Below, piece after piece: positions 1 through 9,687 of a stretch of DNA of 64,000 nucleotides. The DNA is from Silvania hatchlandensis (lineage in GTDB: Bacteria > Pseudomonadota > Gammaproteobacteria > Enterobacterales > Enterobacteriaceae), in assembly GCF_025564065.1 (NCBI RefSeq), contig NZ_JAMGZK010000053.1, forward strand, positions 186,001 to 250,000, read 5' to 3'. A program made the translations under genes and the position numbers. Each line of letters opens with the position of its first letter. Positions within the stretch are counted from its first letter, which is position 1. The notes beneath the pieces are model-generated. The model did no database searches, was not told where the DNA came from, and saw only the letters and a list, made by a program, of their open reading frames with translations.

Positions 1-520
1 GGAAACCCTGGAATACCATTACGGTAAGCATCACCAGACCTACGTCACCAACCTGAACAACCTGATCGCTGGCACCGCGTTTGAGGGCAAAACCCTCGAA
101 GAGATCGTGCGCGGCTCCGAAGGGGGCGTGTTTAACAATGCCGCGCAGGTCTGGAACCACACCTTCTACTGGCACTGCCTGGCACCCAATGCCGGTGGCG
201 AACCAACGGGTGAACTGGCTGCGGCCATCACCTCTACGTTTGGCAGCTTCGCCGCCTTTAAAGCGGCGTTTACCGATGCAGCAGTGAAGAACTTTGGCGC
301 AGGCTGGACCTGGCTGGTTAAAGAGGCGGATGGCACGCTGGCAATCGTCTCAACGTCCAATGCAGGAACGCCGCTGACCACGAACGCTACGCCGCTGATG
401 ACCGTCGACGTGTGGGAACATGCGTACTACATCGATTACCGCAATGCGCGCCCGAACTACCTTGAGCACTTCTGGGCGCTGGTGAACTGGGAATTTGTCG
501 CGAAGAACTTCGCAGCATAA
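1..520 (+). CDS. sodB: Iron superoxide dismutase (5' end outside window)
   Basis: Cytoplasmic Fe-SOD converting superoxide to hydrogen peroxide and oxygen. The window opens inside the gene; the reading frame runs from base 2 to the TAA at 518-520 and gives about 172 residues, so roughly 21 N-terminal residues of the usual 193 are missing. Metal ligands are visible: the His of YHYGKHH, the His of WNHTFYW, and Asp and His of DVWEHAYY. The Gln in NNAAQVWNH sits where iron-type enzymes carry their active-site Gln, which favours Fe over Mn. The match to E. coli SodB is close throughout. It converges on ydhP across a strong hairpin, as in K-12. Confidence 0.97.
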   Translation, partial: ETLEYHYGKHHQTYVTNLNNLIAGTAFEGKTLEEIVRGSEGGVFNNAAQVWNHTFYWHCLAPNAGGEPTGELAAAITSTFGSFAAFKAAFTDAAVKNFGAGWTWLVKEADGTLAIVSTSNAGTPLTTNATPLMTVDVWEHAYYIDYRNARPNYLEHFWALVNWEFVAKNFAA

Positions 521-524
521 ATGC

Positions 525-552
525 AGTGCAGAAGGGCTCGCCCTTCTGCACT
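525..552. terminator. sodB/ydhP bidirectional terminator
   Basis: Perfect 12-bp stem (AGTGCAGAAGGG and its complement) with a CTCG loop, lying between the stop codons of two convergent genes. Confidence 0.8.
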
Positions 553-556
553 ATTG

Positions 557-1723
557 TTACTCAGTGGCACCCACCGGCTGCGGCTGATTTCTGCCGGATG
601 CGAGCACCAGAATTAGGCCCAGGGCGGCAATCATTGCCCCCATTACCGGCACAAAGCTGTACCCCATGCCGCTGGAGATCACCGCCCCGCCTGCCGCCGC
701 GCCGAGCGCATTGCCCAGATTGAAAGCACCGATATTCACTGACGACGACAGCCCCGGCGCATCGCTGGCGACACGCATCACGCGCATCTGCAGCGGCGGC
801 ACCACCGCGAACGTTGCCATCCCCCACACCACCATCGCAATTGCCGCCCCGATCTCATTGCGTGCCAGCCAGGGAATTGCCAGCATAATCACGATCAGCA
901 GCAGTAAAAAGCCCTTCAGCGTGCCATTCACTGACTTATCCGCCAGCTTGCCGCCCAGGTAGTTGCCCAGCGAGAACCCAACGCCGATCAGCACCAGCAT
1001 GGCAGTGACAAAGGCCGGGGTCGCCTGGTTGATGTCGTGCAGCACCGGCGAAATATAGGTATAGAGGGTAAACATTGCCCCGGCGCCCAGCACCGTGGTC
1101 AGCAACGCAGACAGCACCTGCGGGCGCATCAGTACCGCCAACTCTTTGCGCACCTCCGGCTTTTCACCCGCACCGCCTTTCGGCAATGAGAAGAACAGCG
1201 CGATTATCGCCACCACGCCAAGCCCCGCAGTCGCAAGGAACGACATCCGCCAGCCAATCACTTCGCCCATCCACGTCGCCGCCGGGACGCCGCCAATATT
1301 GGCAATCGTCAGCCCCATAAACATGGTAGCCACTGCGCTCGCCTGCTTATGTTTAGGCACCACGCTTGCCGCCACCACTGAGCCCAGGCCAAAGAAGGCC
1401 CCGTGGTTCAGGCTGGTGAGGATGCGGGACAGCATCAGGGTGGTGTAATCCGGCGCGAGGGCTGATAGCACGTTACCAACGGTAAAAATCGCCATCAGGA
1501 AGATCAGCGCATTACGACGGCCACGATGCGACAGGAGAAGCGTCATCAGCGGTGCCCCCACCATCACACCGATGGCATAGGCGCTGATCAGCATCCCTGC
1601 GGCGGGAATAGAGACATCCACACCCCGGGCGATGACCGGTAACAATCCCATCGGGGAGAATTCAGTGGTGCCAATGCCAAATGCACCAATCGCCAGGGCC
1701 AGCAGGGGAAAATTGATTTTCAT
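557..1723 (-). CDS. ydhP: MFS drug-efflux-type transporter YdhP
   Basis: 388-residue inner-membrane protein of the major facilitator superfamily (drug:H+ antiporter, arabinose-efflux-like group). The sequence is almost wholly hydrophobic with about 12 predicted membrane spans, opens MKINFPLLALAIGAFGIG, and has the characteristic GTTEF motif in the first helix. The substrate is not evident. Length and position (convergent to sodB, upstream of ynhF and purR) match K-12 ydhP. It is transcribed toward sodB and ends at the shared hairpin. Confidence 0.93.
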   Translation of the reverse strand: MKINFPLLALAIGAFGIGTTEFSPMGLLPVIARGVDVSIPAAGMLISAYAIGVMVGAPLMTLLLSHRGRRNALIFLMAIFTVGNVLSALAPDYTTLMLSRILTSLNHGAFFGLGSVVAASVVPKHKQASAVATMFMGLTIANIGGVPAATWMGEVIGWRMSFLATAGLGVVAIIALFFSLPKGGAGEKPEVRKELAVLMRPQVLSALLTTVLGAGAMFTLYTYISPVLHDINQATPAFVTAMLVLIGVGFSLGNYLGGKLADKSVNGTLKGFLLLLIVIMLAIPWLARNEIGAAIAMVVWGMATFAVVPPLQMRVMRVASDAPGLSSSVNIGAFNLGNALGAAAGGAVISSGMGYSFVPVMGAMIAALGLILVLASGRNQPQPVGATE

Positions 1724-1887
1724 ACTTCAACTCCAGACACCGTGTCGTCAGGCGACACAGAACAATGAAGGCGAAAGCATGACATCAATCACAAAAAATG
1801 AGAAGTTTACATTTTGGCAAAAGATTATTGCAGGAGGCGTAACAATCAGCCAGGAGAAACGAGGGAGAGCAGGCTCCCCCGTATCGA

Positions 1888-1977
1888 TCAGTGCAGCGCA
1901 GCAGTGAAAGCACTCGCCACGATCAAACTCAGGACAATAACGGTCGTAACCAGCGAAAACTTAAGATCGGTACTCAT
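1888..1977 (-). CDS. ynhF: Small membrane protein YnhF
   Basis: A 29-residue ORF beginning MSTDLKFSLVTT and ending AALH, one hydrophobic span. It matches the K-12 microprotein YnhF in length, sequence pattern and location between ydhP and purR. The start is set by AAAGGAG placed 7-8 bases upstream of the ATG. YnhF is an inner-membrane single-span peptide in E. coli; its role is not established. The short basic/acidic head and hydrophobic core are conserved, which argues that this is a real gene. Confidence 0.9.
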   Translation of the reverse strand: MSTDLKFSLVTTVIVLSLIVASAFTAALH

Positions 1978-2213
1978 CAATTTTTCTCCTTTTAATCACC
2001 CCATGAAGAGTGAGCTTGCTCATTTTTACACAGTTCACAGCAAAAATCTTGCGGGTTTTAGGTGGATTACCGTTTTTGTTCTTCCCCTTTTGGTCAAGAT
2101 CAGCCAAAATTCCACGCTAAATTTATTAGCGTACCGGCCATTGACCCCCTCCTGACGTCCTGTGTCGTTTTCCCGGCGTACCGCAATTCAAATTGCGCAA
2201 TTAGGGCGAGTGA

Positions 2214-2229
2214 AGGCAAACGTTTACCT
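2214..2229 (+). promoter_or_regulatory. PurR operator upstream of purR (O1)
   Basis: AGGCAAACGTTTACCT is a near-consensus PUR box centred on CG, 44 bases before the purR start. E. coli purR is autoregulated through an equivalent O1 site. Confidence 0.85.
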
Positions 2230-2272
2230 ATTGGTTTTTCAGGAGCTTAGATATGGTCTGGAGTGACATCTG

Positions 2273-3298
2273 ATGGCAACAATTAAAGACGTGGCGAAAC
2301 GCGCAAACGTTTCCACTACAACCGTATCACATGTGATTAACAAAACGCGCTTTGTCGCGGAAGAGACGCGCAACAACGTCTGGGCGGCGATTAAAGAGCT
2401 GCACTATTCTCCAAGCGCCGTGGCCCGCAGCCTGAAAGTGAATCACACCAAGACAATCGGCTTACTGGCGACCAGCAGCGAAGCGCCCTATTTTGCTGAA
2501 ATTATTGAAGCCGTAGAGAAGAATTGCTTCCAGAAAGGCTACACCCTGATTCTGGGCAACGCCTGGAACAGCCTCGAGAAACAGCGGGCCTATCTGTCGA
2601 TGATGGCGCAAAAGCGCGTTGATGGCCTGCTGGTGATGTGTTCCGAATACCCGGAATCGCTGCTCAGTATGCTGGAGGAGTATCGCAATATTCCGATGGT
2701 GGTGATGGACTGGGGCGAAGCCAAAGCCGACTTTACCGACTCGGTAATCGATAACGCCTTTGAAGGCGGGTATATGGCCGGTCGGTATCTGATCGAACGC
2801 GGCCACCGCGAAATTGGCGTGATCCCAGGGCCGCTTGAGCGCAACACCGGCGCCGGTCGACTGGCAGGCTTTATGAAAGCGATGGAAGAGACGCTGATCA
2901 CTGTGCCGGAAAACTGGATTGTGCAGGGCGACTTTGAGCCGGAATCCGGCTACCGCGCGATGCAGCAGATCCTCTCCCAGAGCCCGCGTCCGACGGCGAT
3001 ATTCTGCGGCGGGGATATTATGGCGATGGGCGCGCTGTGCGCCGCCGACGAGATGGGCCTGCGCGTCCCGCAGGATATTTCGCTGATCGGCTATGATAAC
3101 GTGCGCAACGCGCGCTTCTTTACGCCGGCGCTGACCACCATCCACCAGCCGAAAGATTCGCTGGGGGAGACGGCCTTCAATATGCTGCTGGATCGTATTG
3201 TCAGCAAGCGCGAAGAGTCACACTCCATTGAAGTGCATCCGCGTCTAATCGAACGCCGCTCGGTCGCGGATGGTCCTTTCCGCGACTACCGCCGTTAA
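2273..3298 (+). CDS. purR: Purine repressor PurR
   Basis: 341-residue LacI-family repressor of purine synthesis genes; hypoxanthine or guanine is the corepressor. The N-terminal HTH ([20 protein letters not shown]) and hinge helix (SPSAVARSL) are followed by the periplasmic-binding-protein-like effector domain. The sequence is nearly identical to E. coli PurR and the same length. Two PUR boxes, one upstream and one inside the first codons, indicate autoregulation. The gene overlaps the convergent punR by 4 bp, and a 10-bp GC-rich hairpin (3306-3330) lies just past the stop. Confidence 0.98.
   Translation: MATIKDVAKRANVSTTTVSHVINKTRFVAEETRNNVWAAIKELHYSPSAVARSLKVNHTKTIGLLATSSEAPYFAEIIEAVEKNCFQKGYTLILGNAWNSLEKQRAYLSMMAQKRVDGLLVMCSEYPESLLSMLEEYRNIPMVVMDWGEAKADFTDSVIDNAFEGGYMAGRYLIERGHREIGVIPGPLERNTGAGRLAGFMKAMEETLITVPENWIVQGDFEPESGYRAMQQILSQSPRPTAIFCGGDIMAMGALCAADEMGLRVPQDISLIGYDNVRNARFFTPALTTIHQPKDSLGETAFNMLLDRIVSKREESHSIEVHPRLIERRSVADGPFRDYRR
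2301..2316 (+). promoter_or_regulatory. Intragenic PurR operator (O2)
   Basis: GCGCAAACGTTTCCAC lies within codons 10-15 of purR, 87 bp downstream of O1 centre to centre. It corresponds to the intragenic O2 site that takes part in purR autorepression in E. coli. Confidence 0.75.
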
Positions 3299-4227
3299 TC
3301 CTCCCCGGGAGCCAGCCCCTCTGGCTCCCGCAGCCACTCCTTATTCATCGTTTCGCTATCGCCGAGATACGCCAGCAGCCACGCCAGGGCCGGAGAGATA
3401 TCGTTTTGCTGCCAGGTCAGGCAGCAGGCGGCATCCGGGAAGGGATTTTCCAGCGACAGCGCCACCCACTTGCCACTGTCAATCCACGGTCGGGCGACGT
3501 GCGCCGGTACCATCCCCACGCACAGTCCGGCAGAGAGACAGGACGCTGACGACTCCCAGTCCGGGGTCACGATCCGCCGCTGATTATCCAGCAGCCAGGT
3601 GATGCGCTTCGGCAACGAACGTGAGGTATCTTCCCGCACCAGCGATGGCCAGTTGCGCAAAGTATCATCGCTGAGCGGCCCTGCCATCGCAGCCAGCGGA
3701 TGGTGGCTGGCCACCACGCAGTTCCAGCTCAGGGTGCCCATATCGCGAAACGCATAGCGCCCCCCTACCGGGATAGCCTGGGTCGCACCGATCGCCATCT
3801 CGACCCTGCCGTCCGCCAGCGCATCCCAGACGCCATTGAAGACCTCCTGGGACACCCGCAGCTCCACGTCAGAAAAGTGACGATAGAAATCAACGATCAT
3901 CTGCCGGGTGCGCTCGGGGCGCACAATATTATCCACCGCAATCGACAGATGGCCTCGCCAGCCGTTGGCAATCTGCTGACACTGTTCTCGGGTGATCTGC
4001 ATTTTTTTGATAACAGATCGCCCCTCCTTGAGAAACCACACCCCGGCGGGCGTCAGCTCCACATCCCGGTGACGCCGTTCAAACAGCGGCACCGCCAGCC
4101 ACTCCTCCAGCTGACGCACCGTATAGCTGATGGCAGAAGGCACCCGGTGCAGCTCCTGCGCTGCACCGCTAAAACTGCCGTTGCGCGCGACGGCATCCAC
4201 CACTTCTAGAGAATATTCTGACCACAT
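3295..4227 (-). CDS. punR: LysR-type regulator PunR (YdhB)
   Basis: 310-residue LysR-family activator. The N-terminal winged HTH covers about residues 1-60 ([32 protein letters not shown]), followed by the LysR substrate-binding domain. The start chosen gives the E. coli length; an upstream in-frame start would add 60 residues with no family support. In E. coli, PunR activates the divergent transporter gene punC and links it to nucleoside use. The two genes are divergent here too, with 116 bp between them, so the control region is shared. Confidence 0.94.
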   Translation of the reverse strand: MWSEYSLEVVDAVARNGSFSGAAQELHRVPSAISYTVRQLEEWLAVPLFERRHRDVELTPAGVWFLKEGRSVIKKMQITREQCQQIANGWRGHLSIAVDNIVRPERTRQMIVDFYRHFSDVELRVSQEVFNGVWDALADGRVEMAIGATQAIPVGGRYAFRDMGTLSWNCVVASHHPLAAMAGPLSDDTLRNWPSLVREDTSRSLPKRITWLLDNQRRIVTPDWESSASCLSAGLCVGMVPAHVARPWIDSGKWVALSLENPFPDAACCLTWQQNDISPALAWLLAYLGDSETMNKEWLREPEGLAPGED

Positions 4228-4343
4228 TTTCTGCCTGCAAAATTTTTGAATGCAACAGCCAAATATTAGCGTTTCACAAGCCGGATTGCACTGCCTACAC
4301 TCTGCGGCAATGACACCTGCACCTATAACGGAGAATAAACACA

Positions 4344-5537
4344 GTGATACCTGGGAAAGGATTTTTAGTCTGGCTTGCCGGGCTGAGCGTGCTCGGCTTC
4401 CTGGCAACTGACATGTACCTGCCCGCTTTTGCGGTCATGCAGGAAGATTTGCAAACCCCGGCGGCGGCCATCAGCGCCAGCCTGAGCCTGTTCCTGGCAG
4501 GCTTTGCCTTTGCGCAACTGCTGTGGGGACCGCTGTCCGATCGCTTCGGACGCAAACCGATTCTGCTGGCCGGGCTGGCCATTTTTGCCCTCGGCTGTCT
4601 GGGGATGCTGTGGGTCCGCGACGCGACCTGGCTGCTGGTGCTGCGCTTTATTCAGGCGGTCGGGGTGTGCGCTGCGGCGGTCACCTGGCAGGCGCTGGTA
4701 ACCGATTACTATCCGGCCTCGCGCGTTAACCGCATCTTCGCCACCATTATGCCGCTGGTCGGGCTTTCTCCGGCGCTGGCGCCGCTGCTCGGCAGCTGGA
4801 TCCTCGCCCATTTTGACTGGCAGTCAATTTTTGCCGTGCTGTTCGTTATCGCCCTGGTGCTGATGATCCCGGCCTTTAGCCTGAAGCCTGCGACGGCGAA
4901 AGCGCCCGCAGAATCTCGCGTCACCTTTTTATCGCTGCTGCGCTCACGTGTTTATAGCGGTAACGTGCTGATCTACGCCGCCTGTTCGGCAAGCTTCTTC
5001 GCCTGGCTGACCGGCTCGCCGTTTATTCTCAGCGAAATGGGCTATAGCCCGGCCGCAATCGGCCTCAGCTACGTGCCGCAAACCATCGCCTTCCTGATTG
5101 GCGGTTACGGCTGTCGCGCCGCGCTGCAAAAATGGCAAGGACCTCAGATGCTGCCGTGGCTGCTGGGCCTGTATGCGCTCAGCGTCATCGCAACCTGGGC
5201 GGTTGGGTTTATCCCGGGCGTGGGTCTGGCTCCGCTGCTGGTGCCTTTCTGCCTGATGGCGGTGGCCAACGGCGCGATCTACCCAATTGTGGTGGCTCAG
5301 GCCCTGCGTCCCTTCCCGCAGGCCACCGGCAGCGCGGCGGCTCTGCAGAACACCCTGCAGCTGGGGCTGTGTTTCCTGGCGAGCCTGCTGGTCTCGTGGC
5401 TGATCGCCACCCCGCTGCTGACCACCACCAGTGTGATGCTGGTCACCGTGGTGTTGTCTGTGATGGGCTATCGGATGCAGTACGTTCGCGGCCGCCAGCA
5501 GCAGGACGATCTCAGCGCAGAATCCTCGCGTGCCTGA
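4344..5537 (+). CDS. punC: Purine nucleoside transporter PunC (YdhC), MFS
   Basis: 397-residue MFS protein of the Bcr/CflA subfamily with about 12 membrane helices. The signature DRFGRKP lies in the loop after helix 2, and [11 protein letters not shown] in helix 1 is typical of Bcr-like transporters. The start is GTG, aligning with the E. coli start (here [10 protein letters not shown]), preceded by ACGGAG. In E. coli, PunC has been linked to purine nucleoside transport under PunR control. The divergent arrangement with punR is conserved. The C-terminal tail is a few residues shorter than in K-12. Confidence 0.92.
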   Translation: MIPGKGFLVWLAGLSVLGFLATDMYLPAFAVMQEDLQTPAAAISASLSLFLAGFAFAQLLWGPLSDRFGRKPILLAGLAIFALGCLGMLWVRDATWLLVLRFIQAVGVCAAAVTWQALVTDYYPASRVNRIFATIMPLVGLSPALAPLLGSWILAHFDWQSIFAVLFVIALVLMIPAFSLKPATAKAPAESRVTFLSLLRSRVYSGNVLIYAACSASFFAWLTGSPFILSEMGYSPAAIGLSYVPQTIAFLIGGYGCRAALQKWQGPQMLPWLLGLYALSVIATWAVGFIPGVGLAPLLVPFCLMAVANGAIYPIVVAQALRPFPQATGSAAALQNTLQLGLCFLASLLVSWLIATPLLTTTSVMLVTVVLSVMGYRMQYVRGRQQQDDLSAESSRA

Positions 5538-5576
5538 TGACACCGACTCTGCCATTAGCGTGCTAACCTTCTGGTG

Positions 5577-5605
5577 TTGAATCACGCTTTTTTCAGGCCT
5601 ATACT
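5577..5605 (+). promoter_or_regulatory. Probable distal sigma-70 promoter of cfa
   Basis: TTGAAT, a 17-bp spacer, then TATACT. A start near 5612 would give a leader of about 200 nt, close to the long leader of the distal cfa promoter in E. coli. Confidence 0.65.
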
Positions 5606-5646
5606 TATTTGTGCGTTCTAATAAATACGATAAGTATTAGGCATTA

Positions 5647-5668
5647 ACGGGAGCAGGAACGCTCCCGT
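5647..5668 (+). other. Hairpin in the cfa leader
   Basis: ACGGGAGC pairs with GCTCCCGT across a 6-nt loop, followed by only TT. It could be a leader structure or a weak punC terminator. In E. coli the long cfa leader is the target of sRNAs such as RydC; no sRNA pairing was tested here. Confidence 0.45.
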
Positions 5669-5808
5669 TTCTCCATGGATGGCCTTTCGGCAAGGGTAAT
5701 CTCCCTTCCTCTGTTCTACGTCGGATATTAGCCTCGCGGGTCATCCCCGTGAGATTTCTCACAGCCCTTATCCCGGGGGTTATGATCACAGCAAGTGATG
5801 GAGAAGCT

Positions 5809-6957
5809 ATGAGTTCATCGTGTATAGACGAAGTCAGTTTTCGCAACGACAGCTGGTTCAGGATAGTGAATGAAATGCTGACCCGAGCGGGCATTACCGT
5901 CAACGGTCCGGCAGCGTCCGATCTGCAGGTCAAACATCCCGACTTTTTTAAACGCATTATGCAGGAAGGTTCCCTCGGCCTTGGCGAGAGCTATATGGAC
6001 GGCTGGTGGGAGTGCGAACGGCTGGATATTTTTTTCAATAAGGTCCTGCGGGCCGGACTGGAAAATCAGCTTCCCAGCCACCTGAAAGACACCCTGCGTA
6101 TTGCCACCGCCCGCCTGTTCAACCTGCAAAATAAAAAACGCGCCTGGATTGTTGGCAAGGAGCATTACGATCTTGGCAACGATCTGTTCAGCCGCATGCT
6201 TGACCCAACGATGCAATACTCATGCGGCTACTGGAAACAGGCCGAAAGCCTGGAACAGGCGCAGCAGGATAAACTGCGGCTGATCGGCGAGAAACTGCAG
6301 CTCCAGCCCGGCATGCGGGTGCTGGATATTGGCTGCGGCTGGGGTGGGCTGGCGCATTTTTTAGCCAGGCACTATGGCGTCAGCGTGGTGGGTGTGACCA
6401 TTTCGGCGGAACAGCAAAAAATGGCTCAGTCTCGCTGTCGCGACCTGGATGTCACCATTTTACTGCAGGACTATCGCGATCTTGACGATCAGTTCGACCG
6501 GATTGTCTCCGTGGGAATGTTTGAGCACGTGGGGCCAAAAAACTACCCGACCTACTTTAACGTCGTCGATCGCAACCTCAAGCCGGACGGTCTTTTTCTG
6601 CTGCACACTATTGGTTCGCAAAAAACCGACCATCGTGTCGATCCATGGATCGACAAATACATCTTTCCGAATGGCTGTTTACCCTCCATTCGCCAGATAG
6701 CGAACGCCAGTGAAGCGCATTTTGTGATGGAAGACTGGCATAACTTTGGCGCGGATTACGACACCACCCTGATGGCGTGGCATTCGCGTTTCCTCGCCAG
6801 TTGGCCGGAGATCGCAGACAACTATTCTGAACGATTCAAACGGATGTTCAGCTATTACCTGAATGCGTGTGCCGGTGCGTTTCGTGCGCGGGATATTCAT
6901 CTGTGGCAGGTGGTTTTCAGCCGCGGGGTGGAGAACGGTTTGCGGGTGGCGCGCTAA
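5809..6957 (+). CDS. cfa: Cyclopropane-fatty-acyl-phospholipid synthase
   Basis: 382-residue enzyme that transfers a methylene group from S-adenosylmethionine to unsaturated phospholipid acyl chains, protecting the membrane in stationary phase and acid. The N-terminal domain includes GLGESYMDGWWECERLD; the class I methyltransferase domain starts with the SAM motif VLDIGCGWGGLAH and has SVGMFEHVGPKNY. The ATG at 5809 gives the E. coli length; an in-frame start 60 bases upstream lacks family support. It ends at a bidirectional terminator shared with ribC. Confidence 0.97.
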   Translation: MSSSCIDEVSFRNDSWFRIVNEMLTRAGITVNGPAASDLQVKHPDFFKRIMQEGSLGLGESYMDGWWECERLDIFFNKVLRAGLENQLPSHLKDTLRIATARLFNLQNKKRAWIVGKEHYDLGNDLFSRMLDPTMQYSCGYWKQAESLEQAQQDKLRLIGEKLQLQPGMRVLDIGCGWGGLAHFLARHYGVSVVGVTISAEQQKMAQSRCRDLDVTILLQDYRDLDDQFDRIVSVGMFEHVGPKNYPTYFNVVDRNLKPDGLFLLHTIGSQKTDHRVDPWIDKYIFPNGCLPSIRQIANASEAHFVMEDWHNFGADYDTTLMAWHSRFLASWPEIADNYSERFKRMFSYYLNACAGAFRARDIHLWQVVFSRGVENGLRVAR

Positions 6958-6987
6958 AAAAACACCCCGGGAAACCGGGGTGTTTTT
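6958..6987. terminator. cfa/ribC bidirectional terminator
   Basis: AACACCCCGG and CCGGGGTGTT form a stem with a GAAA loop, flanked by A-runs on one side and T-runs on the other. It works for both convergent genes. Confidence 0.93.
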
Positions 6988-6989
6988 TA

Positions 6990-7631
6990 TTATTCGATAT
7001 CGAGCGCTTGTTGGATGGCGGCCTCTTTTGCCGCCAGCACGCGCTCAACGGTATCCACTACCGCCTGGGTCTGGGGATCGATCTCAATATTGACCCGATG
7101 CCCCAGTTTTTTCGCCCCCAGCGTCGTGCGCTGCAGCGTCTCAGGGATCAGGTGCACGCAGAAGCGGGTTGGCGTCACTTCACCCACGGTCAGGCTGATG
7201 CCGTCCACGCCGATAAAGCCTTTATACAGGATGTACTTCAGTAATAACGGATCCTGAACCTTAAACCAGATTTGGCGGTTATTTTCCGAGGTCAGGATTT
7301 TGGAAATTTCAGCGGTGGTCATAATATGACCGGACATTAAATGCCCGCCAATTTCATCGCTGAACTTTGCCGCGCGCTCAACGTTAACGTCGTCGCCCAC
7401 CACCAGCTCACCGAGGTTGGTGATACGCAGCGTCTCTTTCATTAAATCAAAGCTAATCAGGTTGCCGTTAATTTCGGTAACCGTCAGGCAACAACCGTTA
7501 TGTGCAACCGAAGCACCCGTTTCCAGGCCATCGAGCATATACTCCGGCAGGGCCACAATATGGGTGCGGAAGTTCGGTTTTTCATCAATGGACACCAGTT
7601 TCGCGGTGCCCTGCACAATACCAGTAAACAT
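6990..7631 (-). CDS. ribC: Riboflavin synthase alpha chain
   Basis: 213-residue enzyme that dismutates two 6,7-dimethyl-8-ribityllumazine molecules into riboflavin and a pyrimidinedione. The two repeated lumazine-binding barrels are visible: [12 protein letters not shown] with GCCLTV in repeat 1, and [11 protein letters not shown] with [12 protein letters not shown] in repeat 2. The start MFTGIVQ is the family start and has CAGGAGTGG upstream; a longer frame adds 12 unsupported residues. It is divergent from mdtK as in K-12. No FMN riboswitch is seen upstream. Confidence 0.96.
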   Translation of the reverse strand: MFTGIVQGTAKLVSIDEKPNFRTHIVALPEYMLDGLETGASVAHNGCCLTVTEINGNLISFDLMKETLRITNLGELVVGDDVNVERAAKFSDEIGGHLMSGHIMTTAEISKILTSENNRQIWFKVQDPLLLKYILYKGFIGVDGISLTVGEVTPTRFCVHLIPETLQRTTLGAKKLGHRVNIEIDPQTQAVVDTVERVLAAKEAAIQQALDIE

Positions 7632-7854
7632 GCTTACCACTCCTGTTTGTTCCTTCGGTGCTGACACCGTTTAATCGCACCACAATAACAGTTGAAAATA
7701 GAGGTTGCCAGCACACTACCTTTTCTGGCGATTTTTTCACTAGATAATTAACCATTCCCCGCTACAATAGCTGGAATTCCCCGCATCTTCTTCTTGCTGC
7801 TTTTCGCAGCGGCTTTTTATTCTCTCAAATAACAACAAGATCAAAGGTGTTCAC

Positions 7855-9228
7855 GTGCAGAAGTACATCAGTGAAGCGCGTCAGTTATTAGCTCTGGCAA
7901 TCCCGGTGATCCTCGCGCAAATCGCCCAAACCTCAATGGGATTCGTTGATACCGTCATGGCCGGGGGTTACAGCGCCACCGACATGGCCGCCGTCGCTAT
8001 CGGCACCTCTATCTGGCTGCCGGCTATTTTATTTGGTCACGGTCTGCTGCTGGCCTTAACCCCGGTGGTTGCCCAGCTTAACGGCTCCGGACGCCGGGAG
8101 CGCATTGCCCACCAGATCCGTCAGGGCTTCTGGCTGGCCGGTTTTGTTTCAGTGTTAATCATGATTGTGCTGTGGAACGCGGGCTATATTATTCACGCCA
8201 TGCGCAATATTGACCCCATGCTTGCGGACAAAGCCGTCGGCTATTTACGCGCTCTGCTGTGGGGGACCCCGGGATATTTATTCTTCCAGGTAGCACGTAA
8301 TCAGTGCGAAGGTCTGGCGAAAACCAAACCGGGTATGGTGATGGGCTTTATCGGGCTGCTGGTCAATATTCCGGTGAACTACATCTTTATTTACGGTCAC
8401 TTTGGCATGCCGGAGCTGGGCGGCGTTGGCTGCGGCGTGGCGACGGCTGCAGTGTACTGGGTGATGTTCTTCAGCATGCTCTCCTACGTGAAGCGCGCCC
8501 GGTCGATGCGCGATATTCGCAATGAGCCCGGATTCAGCAAGCCGGATATGGCGGTGGTTAAGCGCCTGGTACAGCTGGGCCTGCCGATTGCGCTGGCGCT
8601 GTTCTTTGAAGTCACCCTGTTCGCCGTGGTCGCCCTGCTGGTGTCCCCGCTGGGCATCGTCGACGTAGCCGGGCACCAGATTGCCCTTAACTTCAGCTCG
8701 CTGATGTTCGTTCTGCCGCTGTCGCTCGCCGCTTCCGTGACCATTCGCGTCGGGTATCGCCTCGGTCAGGGCTCAACGCTGGAGGCACAAACTTCAGCGC
8801 GTACCGGGATAGCCGTGGGGATCGGCATGGCGATGTGTACCGCCCTGTTCACTATCACACTGCGCGAGCAGATCGCGCTGCTGTATAACGACAGCCCGGA
8901 AGTGGTGATCCTGGCCTCGCACCTGATGCTGCTGGCGGCGATTTATCAGATCTCCGACTCCATCCAGGTGGTCGGCAGCGGCGTGCTGCGCGGCTATAAA
9001 GACACGCGGTCGATTTTCTTTATTACGTTCATCGCCTACTGGGTACTGGGTCTGCCGAGCGGCTATATCCTGGCGCTTACCGATCTGGTCGTCGACCGGA
9101 TGGGCCCGGCCGGGTTCTGGATTGGCTTTATTATCGGCTTAACCTCTGCGGCGATCATGATGATGCTGCGGATGCGCTTCCTGCAGCGCCAGCCTTCAAG
9201 TGTGATTTTGCAACGCGCTGCTCGCTAA
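7855..9228 (+). CDS. mdtK: MATE-family multidrug exporter MdtK
   Basis: 457-residue inner-membrane cation-coupled multidrug efflux protein with 12 membrane helices in two MatE repeats. Characteristic segments include [21 protein letters not shown] and, in the second half, a [11 protein letters not shown] segment. The start is a GTG that aligns with the E. coli start MQKYISEAR. Length and sequence follow K-12 MdtK (NorE/YdhE) closely. It stands alone, with its own downstream hairpin. Confidence 0.96.
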   Translation: MQKYISEARQLLALAIPVILAQIAQTSMGFVDTVMAGGYSATDMAAVAIGTSIWLPAILFGHGLLLALTPVVAQLNGSGRRERIAHQIRQGFWLAGFVSVLIMIVLWNAGYIIHAMRNIDPMLADKAVGYLRALLWGTPGYLFFQVARNQCEGLAKTKPGMVMGFIGLLVNIPVNYIFIYGHFGMPELGGVGCGVATAAVYWVMFFSMLSYVKRARSMRDIRNEPGFSKPDMAVVKRLVQLGLPIALALFFEVTLFAVVALLVSPLGIVDVAGHQIALNFSSLMFVLPLSLAASVTIRVGYRLGQGSTLEAQTSARTGIAVGIGMAMCTALFTITLREQIALLYNDSPEVVILASHLMLLAAIYQISDSIQVVGSGVLRGYKDTRSIFFITFIAYWVLGLPSGYILALTDLVVDRMGPAGFWIGFIIGLTSAAIMMMLRMRFLQRQPSSVILQRAAR

Positions 9229-9238
9229 TTACTCACCG

Positions 9239-9262
9239 GCCGCCTGCGGGCGGCTACTTTCT
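9239..9262 (+). terminator. Probable mdtK terminator
   Basis: GCCGCC-TGCG-GGCGGC hairpin followed by the pyrimidine-rich TACTTTCTCTT. Confidence 0.6.
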
Positions 9263-9379
9263 CTTCACTTTGCGCGGGAATGAAGCAATCGCGTGAAATC
9301 TGAAAGAAAAATGCAGTTTACCTCTTGCCTGATGCGGCCACTGCCGCTAATATTCGACCCCGTTGTCACACACAACATT

Positions 9380-9456
9380 GCGTTCATAGCTCAGTTGGTT
9401 AGAGCACCACCTTGACATGGTGGGGGTCGTTGGTTCGAGTCCAATTGAACGCACCA
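9380..9456 (+). tRNA. valV: tRNA-Val (GAC)
   Basis: 77-nt cloverleaf with encoded CCA. The acceptor stem GCGTTCA pairs with TGAACGC, the T-arm has GGTTCGAGTCC, and the anticodon GAC is at 9414-9416. It is the first of a tandem pair, as with valV-valW in K-12. Confidence 0.96.
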
Positions 9457-9467
9457 TTCTCTACAGT

Positions 9468-9544
9468 GCGTCCGTAGCTCAGTTGGTTAGAGCACCACCT
9501 TGACATGGTGGGGGTCGGTGGTTCGAGTCCACTCGGACGCACCA
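9468..9544 (+). tRNA. valW: tRNA-Val (GAC)
   Basis: Second 77-nt tRNA-Val(GAC) with encoded CCA, 11 bp after the first. The acceptor stem is GCGTCCG with CGGACGC. It differs from its neighbour mainly in the acceptor and T stems, where the changes are compensatory. Confidence 0.96.
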
Positions 9545-9687
9545 TTTCAGTCCTGAAATGGTGCACATCCCTCTGAATTTTCTTTCTCCTGTACCTTTTC
9601 TTATTGCTCAATACCCGTTTTCTACCACACTTATCCTGCATGACTTTATTCCCCATGGATTCGGTAAAAAAACAGCGGGTGACATCA

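Noticed and set aside
7632..7854. Possible FMN riboswitch upstream of ribC
   Set aside because: No RFN-type conserved segments were seen; in enterobacteria this riboswitch precedes ribB, not ribC.
9543..9560. Hairpin CATTTCA/TGAAATG just after the second tRNA-Val
   Set aside because: Short stem and no T-run follows, so it is not a convincing terminator.
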